Below the pieces are notes generated by a model that saw only the letters and a list, made by a program, of their open reading frames with translations, did no database searches and was not told the DNA's origin. A DNA stretch of 64,000 nt from Deltaproteobacteria bacterium (GTDB lineage Bacteria > Desulfobacterota > Binatia > HRBIN30 > JACQVA1): assembly GCA_016210005.1 (NCBI GenBank), contig JACQVA010000193.1, forward strand, positions 1-64,000. Reading direction: 5' to 3'. This document shows, piece after piece, positions 8,199 to 18,498 of the stretch (position 1 is its first letter; the number at the start of each line of letters is the position of its first letter). A program made the position numbers and the translations under genes.

Positions 8199-9551
8199 GT
8201 GCGCGTCCTGCTGATTTCACCGACTCACTACACCGCCGGCGGCTCGCTCCACAAAACCACCCGTTACTGGACCAGCGGACTCACCCTGCCCTATCTCAAG
8301 GCCCTGACCCCACCCGGGCATGAGGTGTCGCTGGTTGACGAGCTGTTCTATGACGTAGACCTGAACTGCGACACCGACCTGGTCGGCATCACCGCCATGG
8401 GACCGCAGATCAAACGGGCCTACGATCTTGCCGACCACTTCCGTGGCCGCGGCGTGCGGGTGGTGCTCGGCGGCACCTGGGTAAGCTTGACGGTGGCAGA
8501 GTCGCTGAAGCACGCCGACGCCGTCGTCGCCGGCGAAGCCGAAGAGGTGTGGCCGCAGCTGCTCGCCGATTTCTGCGAGGGGCGCAATCGCCGTATCTAC
8601 CGCAGCGAGCGCTGGCACAGCCTCGTCAACCTGCCGCGCATCGACTACACCAGCCTGCCGCTGCTCAAGTACGAGGCGTTCAAGACCAGCTGGCTCTACC
8701 GCATGTACTTCCACTGGCCGGTGGTATTTTCGCGCGGCTGCCCGCACCCGTGTGAGTACTGCGCGGTGCAGACTTACTACCAGCGTGGTTTTCGCACCCG
8801 GCCGGTGGCCGAGGTCATCGAGGATCTGCGCGCGATCAAGGCGCTCGGCGCCAGCCGCATCTTGTTTCTCGACGACAACCCGATCGGGCATCCGGACAAG
8901 GCCAAGGAGCTGTTTCGAGCGATGCTCCCGCTCAAGCTCAAGTGGGCCAGCCAGGCGACGATCAACATCGCACGTGACCCCGAGCTGCTCGATCTCGCCG
9001 CTCGTAGCGGCTGCGTGAGCCTGTCCATCGGCTTGGAGAGCATCAGCGCTGAAAGCCTGGAGTCGGTCAACAAAGGCTTCAACCTGCCGCACCGCTTCGC
9101 CCAGGACCTGGCGGCGATTCGGCGCCGGGGCATTCAGGTCATCGCGCTGCTGATGGTGGGCCTCGACGGCGACAAGGCCGACAGCTTTTCGCGTTCGCTC
9201 GATTTCTTGCTTGACAACAAGGTCTCGTTTCTAAAGCTGTTCACGCCCTGCCCGTATCCGGGCACAAAGTTTTACGACGAGATGTCCGCCGCCGGGCGAA
9301 TTCTGGTGCACGACTGGGGCCGTTACGACTACGGTAGCCCGCTGATCAGACCCGCGCACATGACGCCGGCGCAGATGATGGATGGCTTTAAGTACGTCTA
9401 CGAGGGCTTCTATTCCGTGCGCTCGATCGCCAAGCGCCTGCTACCGCCGCCGCGCGGCAGTTACCTCGAAACCCTCGCCTACTTGGTTGCCAATTTGAAG
9501 GTCAACCGTTACCTGCACACGCACGAGAACGCCTGGGCGACGATCTCGTAA
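8199..9551 (+). CDS. B12-binding-domain radical SAM protein
   Basis: A 450-residue protein with an N-terminal cobalamin-binding-like Rossmann domain (VRVLLISPT... VLGGTWVSLTVAE... ADAVVAGEAEEVWPQL) followed by a radical SAM domain. The Fe-S motif CXXXCXXC is at Cys181, Cys185 and Cys188 (RGCPHPCEYC). LFLDDNPIGHPDKAKELF and LSIGLESIS are typical barrel strands. Such enzymes catalyse methylations and other radical rearrangements, for example on lipids or cofactors. I placed the start at GTG 8199, where the B12 domain begins; the reading frame is open further upstream but that part has no recognisable domain. The divergent acyl-CoA ligase operon suggests a shared lipid or acyl substrate, which is inference. 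Confidence 0.85.
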   Translation: MRVLLISPTHYTAGGSLHKTTRYWTSGLTLPYLKALTPPGHEVSLVDELFYDVDLNCDTDLVGITAMGPQIKRAYDLADHFRGRGVRVVLGGTWVSLTVAESLKHADAVVAGEAEEVWPQLLADFCEGRNRRIYRSERWHSLVNLPRIDYTSLPLLKYEAFKTSWLYRMYFHWPVVFSRGCPHPCEYCAVQTYYQRGFRTRPVAEVIEDLRAIKALGASRILFLDDNPIGHPDKAKELFRAMLPLKLKWASQATINIARDPELLDLAARSGCVSLSIGLESISAESLESVNKGFNLPHRFAQDLAAIRRRGIQVIALLMVGLDGDKADSFSRSLDFLLDNKVSFLKLFTPCPYPGTKFYDEMSAAGRILVHDWGRYDYGSPLIRPAHMTPAQMMDGFKYVYEGFYSVRSIAKRLLPPPRGSYLETLAYLVANLKVNRYLHTHENAWATIS

Positions 9552-9754
9552 CCGGCGCGCGTCCCACCGCTTCTCGACCGGCAAGGGTGCAAGCCCGCCT
9601 TTAGTGCGACCAGCACGGATGGCTGGCCGCTAGACTGCTCGGGGGGGGCGGACTGGCGTCATCGCGGCGGCGGCTCTCCCTCAACTACCTGGCGTGTCAA
9701 CGACCCAGCGCTAACCAGTAGTGTCGGCGCGGCGGGTTTGCTACGGTGGCGCGC

Positions 9755-10741
9755 ATGACGACGACGATGCAGGCGATTCAATATGACCGATTAGGCGGGC
9801 CGGAAGTGATGCGGGTGGTGGAGCTGCCGGTGCCGGAGCCGCTGCCGGGCTTCGTGCGCGTGCGTAACCACGCCATCGCAGTCAACTTCCACGACATCAA
9901 CACCCGTCGCGGCGATGAGCCGGATGTGGCCCTGCCGGTTACCCCGGGGACGGACTTTGCCGGCGTGGTCGACGCGGTCGGCGAGGGCGTCGAACATCTC
10001 AAAGTCGGCGACCGTGTGCTGTGCATAAACACCGACGGCGCCTATGCCGAGTTCGCGCTCGCTTTCAGCGCGATCGCCGTGCCGATTCCGGACGGGCTGT
10101 CGTTTGCCCAAGCCGCGGCCTGCCCGGTGGCCGGGCTAACGGCGTACTTCCTCGCCAAACAGATCTGTCAGGTCACGCCCGACACCGTCGTACTGACCCA
10201 CGCCGCCGCCGGCAGCGTGGGTTGCTTTCTCGGGGGTTTGCTGCGGCAGATCGGCGCCACCGGTATCGGGCTGGTGAGTAGCGATGAGAAGGCCGCGGTG
10301 GCGCTGCGCGCCGGGCATACCCACGTGATCAACTACCGGCGCGAAGATCCGCTGGCGCGGGTGCGCCAACTCACCGACGGCCGCGGCGCCGATGTCGTGT
10401 ACGACTCGGTGGCCGGCCCGAACTTCCAGCGCACGGTAGATATGACCGCGACCGAGGGCACGATCGTGCTCTTCGGTCACGCCGCCGGTGATCCGCCGGC
10501 GGCGGCGATCAACTACTGGCTGCACTCGGGGCGCAACCTGGCGCTGCGCACCTACTTCCTCGGTACCACGATCCAGGCGCACATGGAGCAAATTGCGGGC
10601 GTATACGGCGCGCTCTTCGACGGCTTGATGTCCGGGGCGATCGCGCTGCCGATCGAGACAATGGCGCTGCGCGATGCCGCCAAGGCGCACGCCCGCATCG
10701 AGTCGCAGCAGACGTTCGGGAAGATCATCTTGACGCCGTAG
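9755..10741 (+). CDS. Zinc-independent MDR oxidoreductase (quinone reductase/zeta-crystallin type)
   Basis: A 328-residue medium-chain dehydrogenase/reductase. The N-terminal GroES-like domain has LPVTPGTDFAGVVDAVGEGV. The NAD(P)H-binding Rossmann domain has VLTHAAAGSVGCFLGGLLRQIGA. The GADVVYDSVAG and FGHAAGDPP blocks are typical of quinone oxidoreductases, and the cysteine cluster of zinc-binding alcohol dehydrogenases is absent. The enzyme probably reduces quinones or enoyl compounds with NADPH. The 9552-9754 intergenic region before it has a run of eight G residues at 9641-9648 and no recognisable gene. Start ATG 9755 is one of two near-adjacent candidates (9767 is the other). Confidence 0.87.
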   Translation: MTTTMQAIQYDRLGGPEVMRVVELPVPEPLPGFVRVRNHAIAVNFHDINTRRGDEPDVALPVTPGTDFAGVVDAVGEGVEHLKVGDRVLCINTDGAYAEFALAFSAIAVPIPDGLSFAQAAACPVAGLTAYFLAKQICQVTPDTVVLTHAAAGSVGCFLGGLLRQIGATGIGLVSSDEKAAVALRAGHTHVINYRREDPLARVRQLTDGRGADVVYDSVAGPNFQRTVDMTATEGTIVLFGHAAGDPPAAAINYWLHSGRNLALRTYFLGTTIQAHMEQIAGVYGALFDGLMSGAIALPIETMALRDAAKAHARIESQQTFGKIILTP

Positions 10742-10901
10742 CCCGCCGCGAGCCGGCTCGCCCGCCCGGCCGCTAAGCCTCGGCACATCTGCGGCTTCGG
10801 GAAGTAGTGGCCGGCCATTTCCTCCGGCACTCCGTCGCGCATCAATCCCCGGCGCCCACCGCTGCCCGCCAAGGCCAAAATCCCTTGACATTACGCGCGA
10901 A

Positions 10902-10917
10902 ATAGCGCTAGCGCTAT
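10902..10917. promoter_or_regulatory. Perfect 16-bp palindrome, possible operator
   Basis: ATAGCGCTAGCGCTAT is a perfect palindrome 68 bases before the ATG at 10986. A TTGACA hexamer lies at 10885-10890, but no good -10 hexamer is found at the usual spacing because the palindrome occupies that place. A repressor or activator site controlling the surface-protein gene is possible. The evidence is symmetry and position only. Confidence 0.3.
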
Positions 10918-10985
10918 GCATCATTATGCGAGGCGTCGTTACTAGGCTCGGGTGATCAGCACACAACCCATAATAGGGGGCACGA

Positions 10986-12623
10986 ATGGAGCCAGGACGT
11001 ATGTATACAAAGGTGCGTCAGGACGGAGTCGGAGCCGAACGCCTGCTCGGAAGGCGGCGGCGGCTCGCTATGCCCCTTGCTGCATTGGCGGTCGCCTGTG
11101 GGCTGGTCTTCGCTGGGCCGGCTGCGGCTGACACCTGTGTCACGATTGCTACGACGGCGAGCGGGGACGACGCACGGGCAGCATCCAATCTGCAGAGTTC
11201 GTACGGCAGCGTGGCCTTCGCCTCGTGCAGCACCGCGTTCACGACTATCACAGCGGCCCGCTCGCTGATTGGCGGCACTAATTTCTCTGTGCCCAATCTC
11301 TATTTCAAGTTCGACACCGGCGCGTCGCTACCGGATGACGCGACGGTGACCAGCGCACAGCTCGATCTCTACGTGTCCGCTGCCGCCAACACGGACGGAT
11401 TCAATCTCCAGGCAGACTGGATTGACTGGTCGGCGGGCTGTGGCGCGGCGGTCTGGACACGCGACCCGGGAAACGACGCACATAGCGGCACGGGCGTTTC
11501 GTCACTGACGACGAGCGCAGTGAATAACTTTGCGTTGGCAAATCTCACCAACGTTAGTCTGACCGGCACGACTTACCTCCGCGTCTCCGTCAGTGGTGGG
11601 CAACCGACGGGGCTGAACTTCGTGGACATTGCCGCCTGGGACGAAGTGAGCCAGCAAGAGCCGCGGTTGCAAGTGTGTTACGACGTCCCGACGCCCACGC
11701 CCACCGAGACCCCGACGACGACACCGACCGACACTCCGACGGAAACGCCGACGGAGACACCGACCGAGACGCCAACGGAGACACCAACCGCCACGCCGAC
11801 ACAAACGCCGACCGAGACACCGACTGAAACGCCCACGGCGACACCAACCGAGACGCCGACGGTTACTCCAACCAACACGCCGACGGACACGCCGACCGCG
11901 ACGCCAACTCGCACGCCGACCAGCACTCCGACGATCACCGGCACCGCGACGCCCACGTATACGCCCACCGTCACTCCAACGGCGCCGCCGCCAACGGTGG
12001 ACGATGGCGACGGCGTGTCCGGTGGCACCGAGGACGGTGCGCCGTTCGCCGGTGGTCTGCCCAGCGGTGACGGCGACGGTGATGGGACGCCGGACAAGGA
12101 TCAGGCTGACGTAACCTCGCTGCCCGGACCGCGGGGCTACATCACGTTGAAAAGCTCGTGCGATCAGAACTTGATGGTTCAAGCGCGAAGCGAGAGCACG
12201 AGTATGCCCGATCTGTCGTTCAACTATCCGTTCGGCCTGCTGAGCTTCGAGCTATGCAACGGCGGGCCGACCTGCTCGGGCTCCTGCTCCACGGCGTACG
12301 TGACCGTGATCTTCCACGGGGCTCAGGATCTCAGCAGGTTCGTTTACCGCAGACACGGGCCATCGATCTACTACAATCTGCCTACCAGTCCGCCGTACAA
12401 CACGATCATGACCGGGAACATGGCCATGTTCATGCTCACCGACGGCATTCTGGGCGACGATGATCTGACGGTGAACGGCATGATCGTGGACGAAGGGGGC
12501 CCCGCGATTCCCCGGCCTCCGGTGGCAGCCCCCGTTACATCCCCGTGGGGCTTATGGGCCCTGGCGGCAATACTGGGCGGCCTGGCCTGGCTCGCGCTGT
12601 GGCGGCGATCTCACCCGGTGTGA
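10986..12623 (+). CDS. Surface protein with Thr-Pro stalk, choice-of-anchor-U-like domain and C-terminal sorting signal
   Basis: A 545-residue protein with a signal peptide ([22 protein letters not shown]) and an N-terminal beta-rich domain about 200 residues long (carbohydrate-binding/DNRLRE-like: [28 protein letters not shown]). A Thr-Pro stalk follows (residues about 236-336), then a DGDG-rich stretch and a domain whose [19 protein letters not shown] end resembles the choice-of-anchor U domain. The C-terminus has [11 protein letters not shown], a hydrophobic helix and RR, similar to an IPTL-type exosortase/archaeosortase-style signal. I infer export and outer-surface attachment. The domain assignments are from recognition of motifs, not a search. 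The ligand is unknown. Confidence 0.8.
   Translation: MEPGRMYTKVRQDGVGAERLLGRRRRLAMPLAALAVACGLVFAGPAAADTCVTIATTASGDDARAASNLQSSYGSVAFASCSTAFTTITAARSLIGGTNFSVPNLYFKFDTGASLPDDATVTSAQLDLYVSAAANTDGFNLQADWIDWSAGCGAAVWTRDPGNDAHSGTGVSSLTTSAVNNFALANLTNVSLTGTTYLRVSVSGGQPTGLNFVDIAAWDEVSQQEPRLQVCYDVPTPTPTETPTTTPTDTPTETPTETPTETPTETPTATPTQTPTETPTETPTATPTETPTVTPTNTPTDTPTATPTRTPTSTPTITGTATPTYTPTVTPTAPPPTVDDGDGVSGGTEDGAPFAGGLPSGDGDGDGTPDKDQADVTSLPGPRGYITLKSSCDQNLMVQARSESTSMPDLSFNYPFGLLSFELCNGGPTCSGSCSTAYVTVIFHGAQDLSRFVYRRHGPSIYYNLPTSPPYNTIMTGNMAMFMLTDGILGDDDLTVNGMIVDEGGPAIPRPPVAAPVTSPWGLWALAAILGGLAWLALWRRSHPV
11691..11996 (+). repeat. Thr-Pro coding repeat (stalk)
   Basis: The DNA encodes TPTxTPTxTP-type units (TET, TDT, TAT, TVT and others) within the surface protein. 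The low-complexity codons ACG/CCG/ACA alternate with GAG/GCG. The region forms a long extended linker, probably O-glycosylated or cell-wall spanning, between the N-terminal and C-terminal domains. Confidence 0.85.
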
Positions 12624-12668
12624 GCAGGAACCCTTTGCCTACGTTGCCGTATTCTTGAAGAGCGGCAC

Positions 12669-13751
12669 CTAGCCGCGCAGCAACACGTCGCAGAAGAAGC
12701 GCACACGCTTGACGGCGCGGCCGAAGGCGTTGTGCTGGATGTTGCGGCGCAGCCGCAGCAGCAGCTTGCGCTGGAGTTGAAAGCGGTCGAGCGGCGGGCG
12801 CCGTGACGGGCGTAAGCCGCCGCTACGGCCGGCTGCTTCCACCGGCGCGAACAACGTGGCGCGGGGAAAGGCCCAGGTCGCCAAATCGGCATCGTCGATG
12901 GCCGCCACCATGTCGCGCACGATGTTCAGCTTACGCGCATCGCCGGCCAGCTCCGCCGCCCACTTCTCCACCGACTCGGTCACCGGCCGGGTGTGCCGGT
13001 TGACATTGACCGGGTCGCCGAGGCCTTTGGAGTCGTGCTCATGGGCGCCGTAGTCGATCATGCCGGGCTCGAACTGCAAGCCGAGGAAGTCGCACACGCG
13101 CTCCATCTCGGCTTCCGGGTTCTGCACTAGTTGTTCGTAACCGACCTGGATCAGCGGCACCGCCCGCTCGCGGATGAACCGCGCCATCGCCGGCACGTAA
13201 CGGTTCAAGATCGGGTTGAACCTCCGCGCGGCCTCGAAGTCGCCGTCGAAGAACGAGTTGGCGTACGAGCTGAACACCGCCGCCGGGTGGCGGGTGAGTA
13301 CGATGTAACGCGCCCGCGGATAGAGCTTGGTCAGAAACGGCAAGATCAGCCCGTTGGCCGGCGTCTTGTCGAGAAAGAGCGGTTTGCCCTGGCCGCGCCC
13401 CGCCAGCATGCGGCCGTAGAGCACGTCTACGTAAGCGCGGCAGGCGTCGAGGTAGTCCTGTTCGCCACCCGGCAAGTCGGCGACAAACTCACGCGTCGCC
13501 TGCGCCGCTTGCAGGTGATCGAAGGGCGCGGCGTCGACGCTGTCGTAGTAACCCAGATGCGCCAGCGGCGTCAGCAAATGCGGTTCCGGGCGGCTGTAAA
13601 TCGCCGAGTGCGAGCTGAGCATGCGCATCAGCAAGGTCGAGCCCGAGCGCGGCGGGCCGATCACGAAGAGCAGGCGCTGCTCCATCGGCTCGATCGCGCG
13701 CGGCGCAATCCGCGGTGAAACAATCGGGGATGAACTGTCACGCGGTTCCAT
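12669..13751 (-). CDS. PAPS-dependent sulfotransferase family protein
   Basis: A 360-residue protein with the 5'-phosphosulfate-binding loop PRSGSTLL (residues 34-41) and the 3'-phosphate-binding region YIVLTRHPAAVFSSY. It also shows LDKTPANGLILPFLTKLYP, common to sulfotransferases of the Sulfotransfer_3 type. It transfers sulfate from PAPS to a hydroxyl or amine. The acceptor is unknown. The gene is convergent with the surface-protein gene upstream. The initiation codon is the first ATG of the frame; ATG at residue 23 is an alternative. No PAPS synthesis gene is nearby. Confidence 0.85.
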   Translation of the reverse strand: MEPRDSSSPIVSPRIAPRAIEPMEQRLLFVIGPPRSGSTLLMRMLSSHSAIYSRPEPHLLTPLAHLGYYDSVDAAPFDHLQAAQATREFVADLPGGEQDYLDACRAYVDVLYGRMLAGRGQGKPLFLDKTPANGLILPFLTKLYPRARYIVLTRHPAAVFSSYANSFFDGDFEAARRFNPILNRYVPAMARFIRERAVPLIQVGYEQLVQNPEAEMERVCDFLGLQFEPGMIDYGAHEHDSKGLGDPVNVNRHTRPVTESVEKWAAELAGDARKLNIVRDMVAAIDDADLATWAFPRATLFAPVEAAGRSGGLRPSRRPPLDRFQLQRKLLLRLRRNIQHNAFGRAVKRVRFFCDVLLRG

Positions 13752-13808
13752 ACGCAGGCGGCACTATAGCCGAAGCGCGCGGGCAAGTGCACGCCGGCCT
13801 CGGGCGGT

Positions 13809-16800
13809 TCACGGCAGACAGCCGGCGAGGGCGCTGTTCACGGCCTGCACTAGCTCGTCCACGGTGACCGCCCCATCGTTACTGCTGTCGAACGGCGGGC
13901 AGTCGTCCAACGCCATGATCCCGAGCGCGATATTCACCCCCCGTACCAGTTCGTCGATGGTGACCTCGCCGTCGTTGGTGCAGTCGCCGACGCAGCCGCT
14001 GCCCGTGGGGATGGTGGGCGTGGGTGTGGGTGTCGGCGACGGCGTCTCACCGGGCGTGTGGATGGCGGTGAGCGTGGCCGTGAACGTCGCGGTGGGCGCG
14101 GGAGTATGCGACCCCGCCGCCGTCTCGGTGGCGGTGGCTGTGGCAGTCGCAGTGGCGGTCGCGCTGGACGTGGCGGCAAGCGTCGGTAAGGCGGTGGGTG
14201 AGCTGGTTGCTGCCGATGTGGCCGTCGCAGTGGCAGTGGCAGTGGGGGTGTCGGCAGCCGTGATCGTCGCCGTCGCACTCGGAGTGCTGGTCGGCGTCGC
14301 GGTAGCGGTGGTGGTGTAGGTATGAGTCGGGGTAGACGTCGCCGTTGCGGTTGGCGTCACTGTTGGTGTGGTGGTGGCAGTCGAGGTCGCGGTGTCGGTC
14401 GCTGTTGCGGTTGGTGTCGCAGTCGGGGTTAGCGAAGGAGTGCTGGTGGCGGTATTCGTAAAGCTTGCGGTTGCTGTCGCCGTCGGTGTGGTGGTCGCGG
14501 TGGCGGTCGGCGTCGCGGTCGGAGTGCTGCTCGGTGTGATGGTGGCAGTCGAGGTCGCGGTGTCGATCACCGTTGCGGTTGGGCTGGCGGTTGGTGTCGC
14601 CGTCGGCGTGGTGGTCGCGGTGTCGGTCGGCGTCGCGGTCGGAGTGCTGCTCGGTGTCGTGGTTGCGGTGGCGGTGAAGGTCTGAGTTGCGGTTGCCGTC
14701 ACTGTTGGTGTGGTCGTGGCAGTCGAGGTCGCGGTGTCGGTCGCTGTTGCCGTTGGGCTGGCCGACGGCGTTGTGGTCGCCGTGGCTGTGTCTGCCGGCG
14801 TCTGACTCGGTGTTGTTGTGGCGGTGAGCGTGGGCGTGGCACTGGCCGAGGCCGTTGTAGTGCTCGTGGCGGTAGTGCTCGGGCTGAAGGTTGGTGTCGA
14901 GGTCGCACTGTGCGTGGGGGTCTGCGTTGACGTCGCGGTAGCGGTCGCGGTCGCCGTGGAAGTAGGTGTTCCAGGCTCGGCCACCGCTGCGAGTGCGGCA
15001 TTGGCGTTGACCCGCCCGTAGCCGTAATACTGATTGAAGCCGCCGCCGTAGCTCACGCCACCGATCTTGTCGGCGGTATTGCGGATGGCGGTGCGGATCT
15101 GGGCGGCGGTGAGGCCGGCGTTCTTGGACAGCAACAGTCCGGCGATGCCCGCCGCCAGCGGCGTGGCGGACGAGGTACCGCCGAAGCTCGCGGTGTAGTC
15201 GCCGGCGGCGCCGACGCTGGCGTTGTAGCCGAAGACGCCGGTGCGGTCGGTGGTGGTAATGCCCGCAAAGCCGCCGTTGCTGGGAGCGACGAAATCGAGC
15301 GGGCTGCCGTACTGGCTGTAATTCGAGCGATAGTCCCAATCCGTGCTGGCGCCAACTGCGATCGTGCTCGAGAGATTGGCCGGATAGCCCACGGCGCTTT
15401 CCGTCTCCGGGACACCGCTGGCCCCGAAGTATGGACCACTGAAGCTGGAGCCGCCATTGTTAGAGACGAATACGTCGAGCTTGTCCCAATTGGCTTCACT
15501 CGACACCCAGGCGTAGAAGATCATATCGCCTGAGCCCGAGACCGTGACGGTACGCGAGCGCAAGGTTGTCGTTTGACTGTTGCCGATCGTACCGGCCTTG
15601 GCCTGGTAGCGCCCGGTACCGTAGGCATGGCTCGGGTCGTCGACCACACTCCAAGGCGCCGCACCGGAACTGCTCCACCCGCCGGGCAAACCCGGCGTGT
15701 CGAAGCGTTCGATGGCGCCATCGGGGAGCACCACCGTTGACAGCCAGACCGTGTCGTCGCCCGAACTGACGGAAGCATCCTTGGTGTAGCGCCACTCGAT
15801 GATCCAGCTACCCGCGGGAAACCCGGTCAGCACAAAGCCCTGGTATCCGGAAGCGCCGTTGCCGGAAGCGACGAAGGCCGCAGCGCCCAAGCCGCCGCGG
15901 CCACTGCTGCTGGCCCAGTCGAATGCGGTCGTCAGCGTCGAGTCGGGCGAGCCGCCACCCCAGCTGTTGTTCAGCACATCGGCGCCGCGCCAGCTACCCA
16001 GGCCATCAGCGGTGCGACCGGCGGCGTAGTAGACCGCTGAGGCAATGGCGGCGGAGCTGGCAAAGCCACCGCCATCACCAACAGTGTCCTTCGCGATCTT
16101 GAGCGGCAGGATCTTGCAGCCTTGGCACACGCCGGTGACGCCGAGGGCGTTGCTGCCCACCGCTGCGCTCACGCCCGCTACAGCCGTGCCGTGGTCGTCG
16201 TAGATAGTTGCCGGGTTGGGGTCGTTATCGCCGTCGGCGAAGTCCCAGCCGCTGCGGTCATCGACCCACCCGTTGCCGTCGTCGTCGATCAAGTTACCGG
16301 CCACCTCACCGCTGTTGACAAACATGTTCGCGGCCAGATCTGGGTGAGCGGTTTGCACCCCGTTATCAAGCACGGCGATCACCACCGCGCTGCTGCCGCT
16401 CGTCGTGGTCCAGGCCTCTGGCACGTCGGCGTCGGCATCGCTCAAGGCGCCGGTTTGTCCGCTGTTGTGCAGGTGCCACTGATCGCCGTAGAGTGGATCG
16501 TTAGTGGTGACGCGAAAGTCGTGAAAGAAGTTGGGCGAAGCCCACCACACCCCGGGCGCGTCGTGCAGGCGGTTGGCGGTCTCGATCGCCGCCACGCCGC
16601 CTTGTGCCAGGGTCGCTACGTACTGGTCCGGCGTACCCGGCAAGCGTCGGTAGCCGACGAAGTCGGGCGTGAAGAAGGCGTCCGGATTGCTACCCGGTGC
16701 CAGCGCCACCACGATCTCGTCCGTGACCCACAGGCGCGCTCCCACCCGGGCGTTGAAGAAGACGGGCCCACTCCAAGCCACCCCGGCGGCCGACGCCGCA

Positions 16801-17204
16801 CCCTTGATCATGGCTTCGGTATCGACACCCGCCGGGCCCGCCAGGCTCACAACTCGCCGCCCCAGCGCTGCCGACTGCTTGAAACCTGACAACGCGCCCG
16901 CAGGGCCGGTCAACTGTTGCGAGGTGCTCTCGGCGTCAACTGACGGCGCAACGCCCACCACCAGTTCGCCGCCAACACGCAACAGCGGCACCTTGCGACC
17001 GTCGGCCCAGTAGAAGTCGCCCGCGTCCGTCAGGCTTTCCGGTGTGGCGGGCTTAACTGCGGCCGCCGCACGCACGCGCGGCGGACCGCCGTTGAGGGCG
17101 ACGGTGTGGGTTGCGCCCTGAGCGGCGCGCAGCGGCGTCTGGGCGTTGGCCGTAGCCGCCAGCCACAACAGCGGCAGGCCCAGCAAGCACGACCGAGTCA
17201 GCAT
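13809..17204 (-). CDS. Secreted S8 (subtilisin-like) protease with Thr-rich stalk and dockerin-like tail
   Basis: An 1131-residue subtilase. The signal peptide is [21 protein letters not shown]. Its triad is readable as Asp280 (VIAVLDNG), His338 (DHGTAVAG) and Ser678 (GGTSSATP). A large insert between His and Ser contains a beta-rich [17 protein letters not shown] module, and oxyanion Asn is in NNSWGGG. A stalk of Thr-x-Thr repeats (about residues 744-1065) follows. The C-terminus has two EF-hand/dockerin-like units ([19 protein letters not shown] and [17 protein letters not shown]). The frame is open beyond 17204 into the acyl-CoA dehydrogenase, but AGGAG before ATG 17204 and the signal peptide mark the real start. 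It is likely exported and surface-anchored through the tail. Confidence 0.9.
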   Translation of the reverse strand: MLTRSCLLGLPLLWLAATANAQTPLRAAQGATHTVALNGGPPRVRAAAAVKPATPESLTDAGDFYWADGRKVPLLRVGGELVVGVAPSVDAESTSQQLTGPAGALSGFKQSAALGRRVVSLAGPAGVDTEAMIKGAASAAGVAWSGPVFFNARVGARLWVTDEIVVALAPGSNPDAFFTPDFVGYRRLPGTPDQYVATLAQGGVAAIETANRLHDAPGVWWASPNFFHDFRVTTNDPLYGDQWHLHNSGQTGALSDADADVPEAWTTTSGSSAVVIAVLDNGVQTAHPDLAANMFVNSGEVAGNLIDDDGNGWVDDRSGWDFADGDNDPNPATIYDDHGTAVAGVSAAVGSNALGVTGVCQGCKILPLKIAKDTVGDGGGFASSAAIASAVYYAAGRTADGLGSWRGADVLNNSWGGGSPDSTLTTAFDWASSSGRGGLGAAAFVASGNGASGYQGFVLTGFPAGSWIIEWRYTKDASVSSGDDTVWLSTVVLPDGAIERFDTPGLPGGWSSSGAAPWSVVDDPSHAYGTGRYQAKAGTIGNSQTTTLRSRTVTVSGSGDMIFYAWVSSEANWDKLDVFVSNNGGSSFSGPYFGASGVPETESAVGYPANLSSTIAVGASTDWDYRSNYSQYGSPLDFVAPSNGGFAGITTTDRTGVFGYNASVGAAGDYTASFGGTSSATPLAAGIAGLLLSKNAGLTAAQIRTAIRNTADKIGGVSYGGGFNQYYGYGRVNANAALAAVAEPGTPTSTATATATATSTQTPTHSATSTPTFSPSTTATSTTTASASATPTLTATTTPSQTPADTATATTTPSASPTATATDTATSTATTTPTVTATATQTFTATATTTPSSTPTATPTDTATTTPTATPTASPTATVIDTATSTATITPSSTPTATPTATATTTPTATATASFTNTATSTPSLTPTATPTATATDTATSTATTTPTVTPTATATSTPTHTYTTTATATPTSTPSATATITAADTPTATATATATSAATSSPTALPTLAATSSATATATATATATETAAGSHTPAPTATFTATLTAIHTPGETPSPTPTPTPTIPTGSGCVGDCTNDGEVTIDELVRGVNIALGIMALDDCPPFDSSNDGAVTVDELVQAVNSALAGCLP
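14045..14975 (-). repeat. Thr-x-Thr repeat coding region with about 120-bp higher-order units
   Basis: Codons for T-A-T/T-P-T/T-S-T motifs are repeated many times. Blocks containing GTCGGAGTGCTGCTCGGTGT recur 120 bases apart (near 14518 and 14638), so recent tandem duplication of a longer unit is likely. On the other strand this makes Val/Gly-rich open frames that are not genes. Confidence 0.85.
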
Positions 17205-17284
17205 CCCTACTCCTGCAAAGCGGGCGTGCCGTGGCGGGGGCATGGGCGAGGTTACGGTGTGCGAAAGCGCTGCCCCTGTTTGGG

Positions 17285-18373
17285 CTACCAGCCCGCCAAG
17301 TCGGCCGCGCGTTGGCGGTGATAGTTGGCCTCGCCGAGAAAGCCGCGGTCGAAGACGGCGCGGCGAAACCACAGGTGCAAGTCGAACTCCCAGGTGAAGC
17401 CGATGCCGCCGTGGAGCTCGGTGGTGTCGCGCATGACACGGTCGTAGAGCTCGCTCAGGTGCGCCTTGGCCAGGGCGGCGTGCCGCTCGCACTGGTCCTT
17501 GATGTGGTCGAAGGCGTGCGCGGCGTACCAGTAGAGCGACAGCGACGGCTCGATCTCGGTGGCGAGATTGGCGAGCTGATGCTTGACCGCCTGGAAGGCG
17601 CCGATCTTCTGGCCGAACTGCTCCCGCTGCATGGCGTACTCGACCGTCATGTTGAGGCAGCGCCGGCAGCCGCCGTAAGCGTCGGCGGCAATCAAGATGC
17701 ACCCGGCATCAATCACGCGCTGCAGCGCCGTGGCCGCGCCGCCCAAGGGCTTTGCCGGTGTGTCACGAAAGGTGACCGACTCGACCCGACGGGTCATGTC
17801 GATCACCTTCAGCGAACTGATCTCGAGGCCCGGCGCACCGCGCTCAATCAGCCACAAACCCGGCCCCTGCTCTCCACGCGCGGCGACCACCATGAGGTCG
17901 GCAGTGCCGGCGTACGGCACCAGCGGCTTAACCCCCGACAACTTTCCCGCTTTCACCTGCGCCGTCATCTCCACCGGGCTCCAGCGACTCTCCTCCTCGC
18001 CGAATGCGACCGTGGCCAGTGCCTCACCCGAGGCCATGCGCGGCAGCCAAGCACCTGCCGGCGCCGCCGCGCCGCTCTCGATCAAGGCGACCGTGGCCAA
18101 CGCCGAGCCCAGAAACGGCCCGGGACAGGCGGCGTAGCCAAGCTCTTCAGCCACCAGCGCCAGATCGAGCAGCTCCAGCCCCGAGCCGCCGTGCTCGACC
18201 GGCACGATCAAGCCGGTCAGCCCCAGGTCGACCAGCCCTTGCCACAGCTTGGGGTCGTGCCCGCTGTCGCTCTCCATGATCGCCCGCACCCGTGGGGTTG
18301 GGCACTGCTCTTCGAGAAAGCGCTTGACGGTGTCCTTGAGCAGAACTTGATCCGCCGAGAGTCCGAAATCCAT
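17285..18373 (-). CDS. Acyl-CoA dehydrogenase family protein, likely partner subunit
   Basis: A 362-residue protein with the acyl-CoA dehydrogenase fold: [20 protein letters not shown] at the N-terminus, [27 protein letters not shown] and [20 protein letters not shown] at the C-terminus. The usual middle-domain block TEPxAGSD is missing; FGEEESRW replaces it. Such divergence is typical of one subunit of heteromeric acyl-CoA dehydrogenases (for example FadE pairs in steroid side-chain catabolism). It lies just downstream of another ACAD gene on the same strand, with only a repeat element in the gap. FAD-dependent alpha,beta-oxidation of an acyl-CoA is the expected role. The precise substrate is unknown. 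Confidence 0.85.
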   Translation of the reverse strand: MDFGLSADQVLLKDTVKRFLEEQCPTPRVRAIMESDSGHDPKLWQGLVDLGLTGLIVPVEHGGSGLELLDLALVAEELGYAACPGPFLGSALATVALIESGAAAPAGAWLPRMASGEALATVAFGEEESRWSPVEMTAQVKAGKLSGVKPLVPYAGTADLMVVAARGEQGPGLWLIERGAPGLEISSLKVIDMTRRVESVTFRDTPAKPLGGAATALQRVIDAGCILIAADAYGGCRRCLNMTVEYAMQREQFGQKIGAFQAVKHQLANLATEIEPSLSLYWYAAHAFDHIKDQCERHAALAKAHLSELYDRVMRDTTELHGGIGFTWEFDLHLWFRRAVFDRGFLGEANYHRQRAADLAGW

Positions 18374-18396
18374 GCGAGAACCTTTCCCGAGGCTAG

Positions 18397-18490
18397 TTAC
18401 AAGAAATTAAACAGCTTAGACGGATTCGCAAAAGGAGCCGCTCCCGCCATCCGCGTCCGAAATCTGCCTAATCCGAGTAATCCGTGGTAA
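18397..18490. repeat. Intergenic inverted repeat, family A copy 2
   Basis: A 94-base element begins TTACAAGAAATTAAA and ends ATCCGTGGTAA. It sits between the two acyl-CoA dehydrogenase genes. Arms are iterations of 9-base GATT/AATC-bearing units, as in the copies at 2139 and 19861. It could form a hairpin in the transcript joining the two genes. Confidence 0.75.
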
Positions 18491-18498
18491 GCCCTCTG

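Noticed and set aside
14045-14975. Val/Gly-rich open frames on the plus strand and a CRISPR-like look of short repeats
   Set aside because: They are the mirror of Thr-x-Thr codons of the protease stalk; repeats are contiguous with no unique spacers.
17205-17702. N-terminal extension of the secreted protease
   Set aside because: It is antisense-frame sequence of the acyl-CoA dehydrogenase; the signal peptide starts at 17204.
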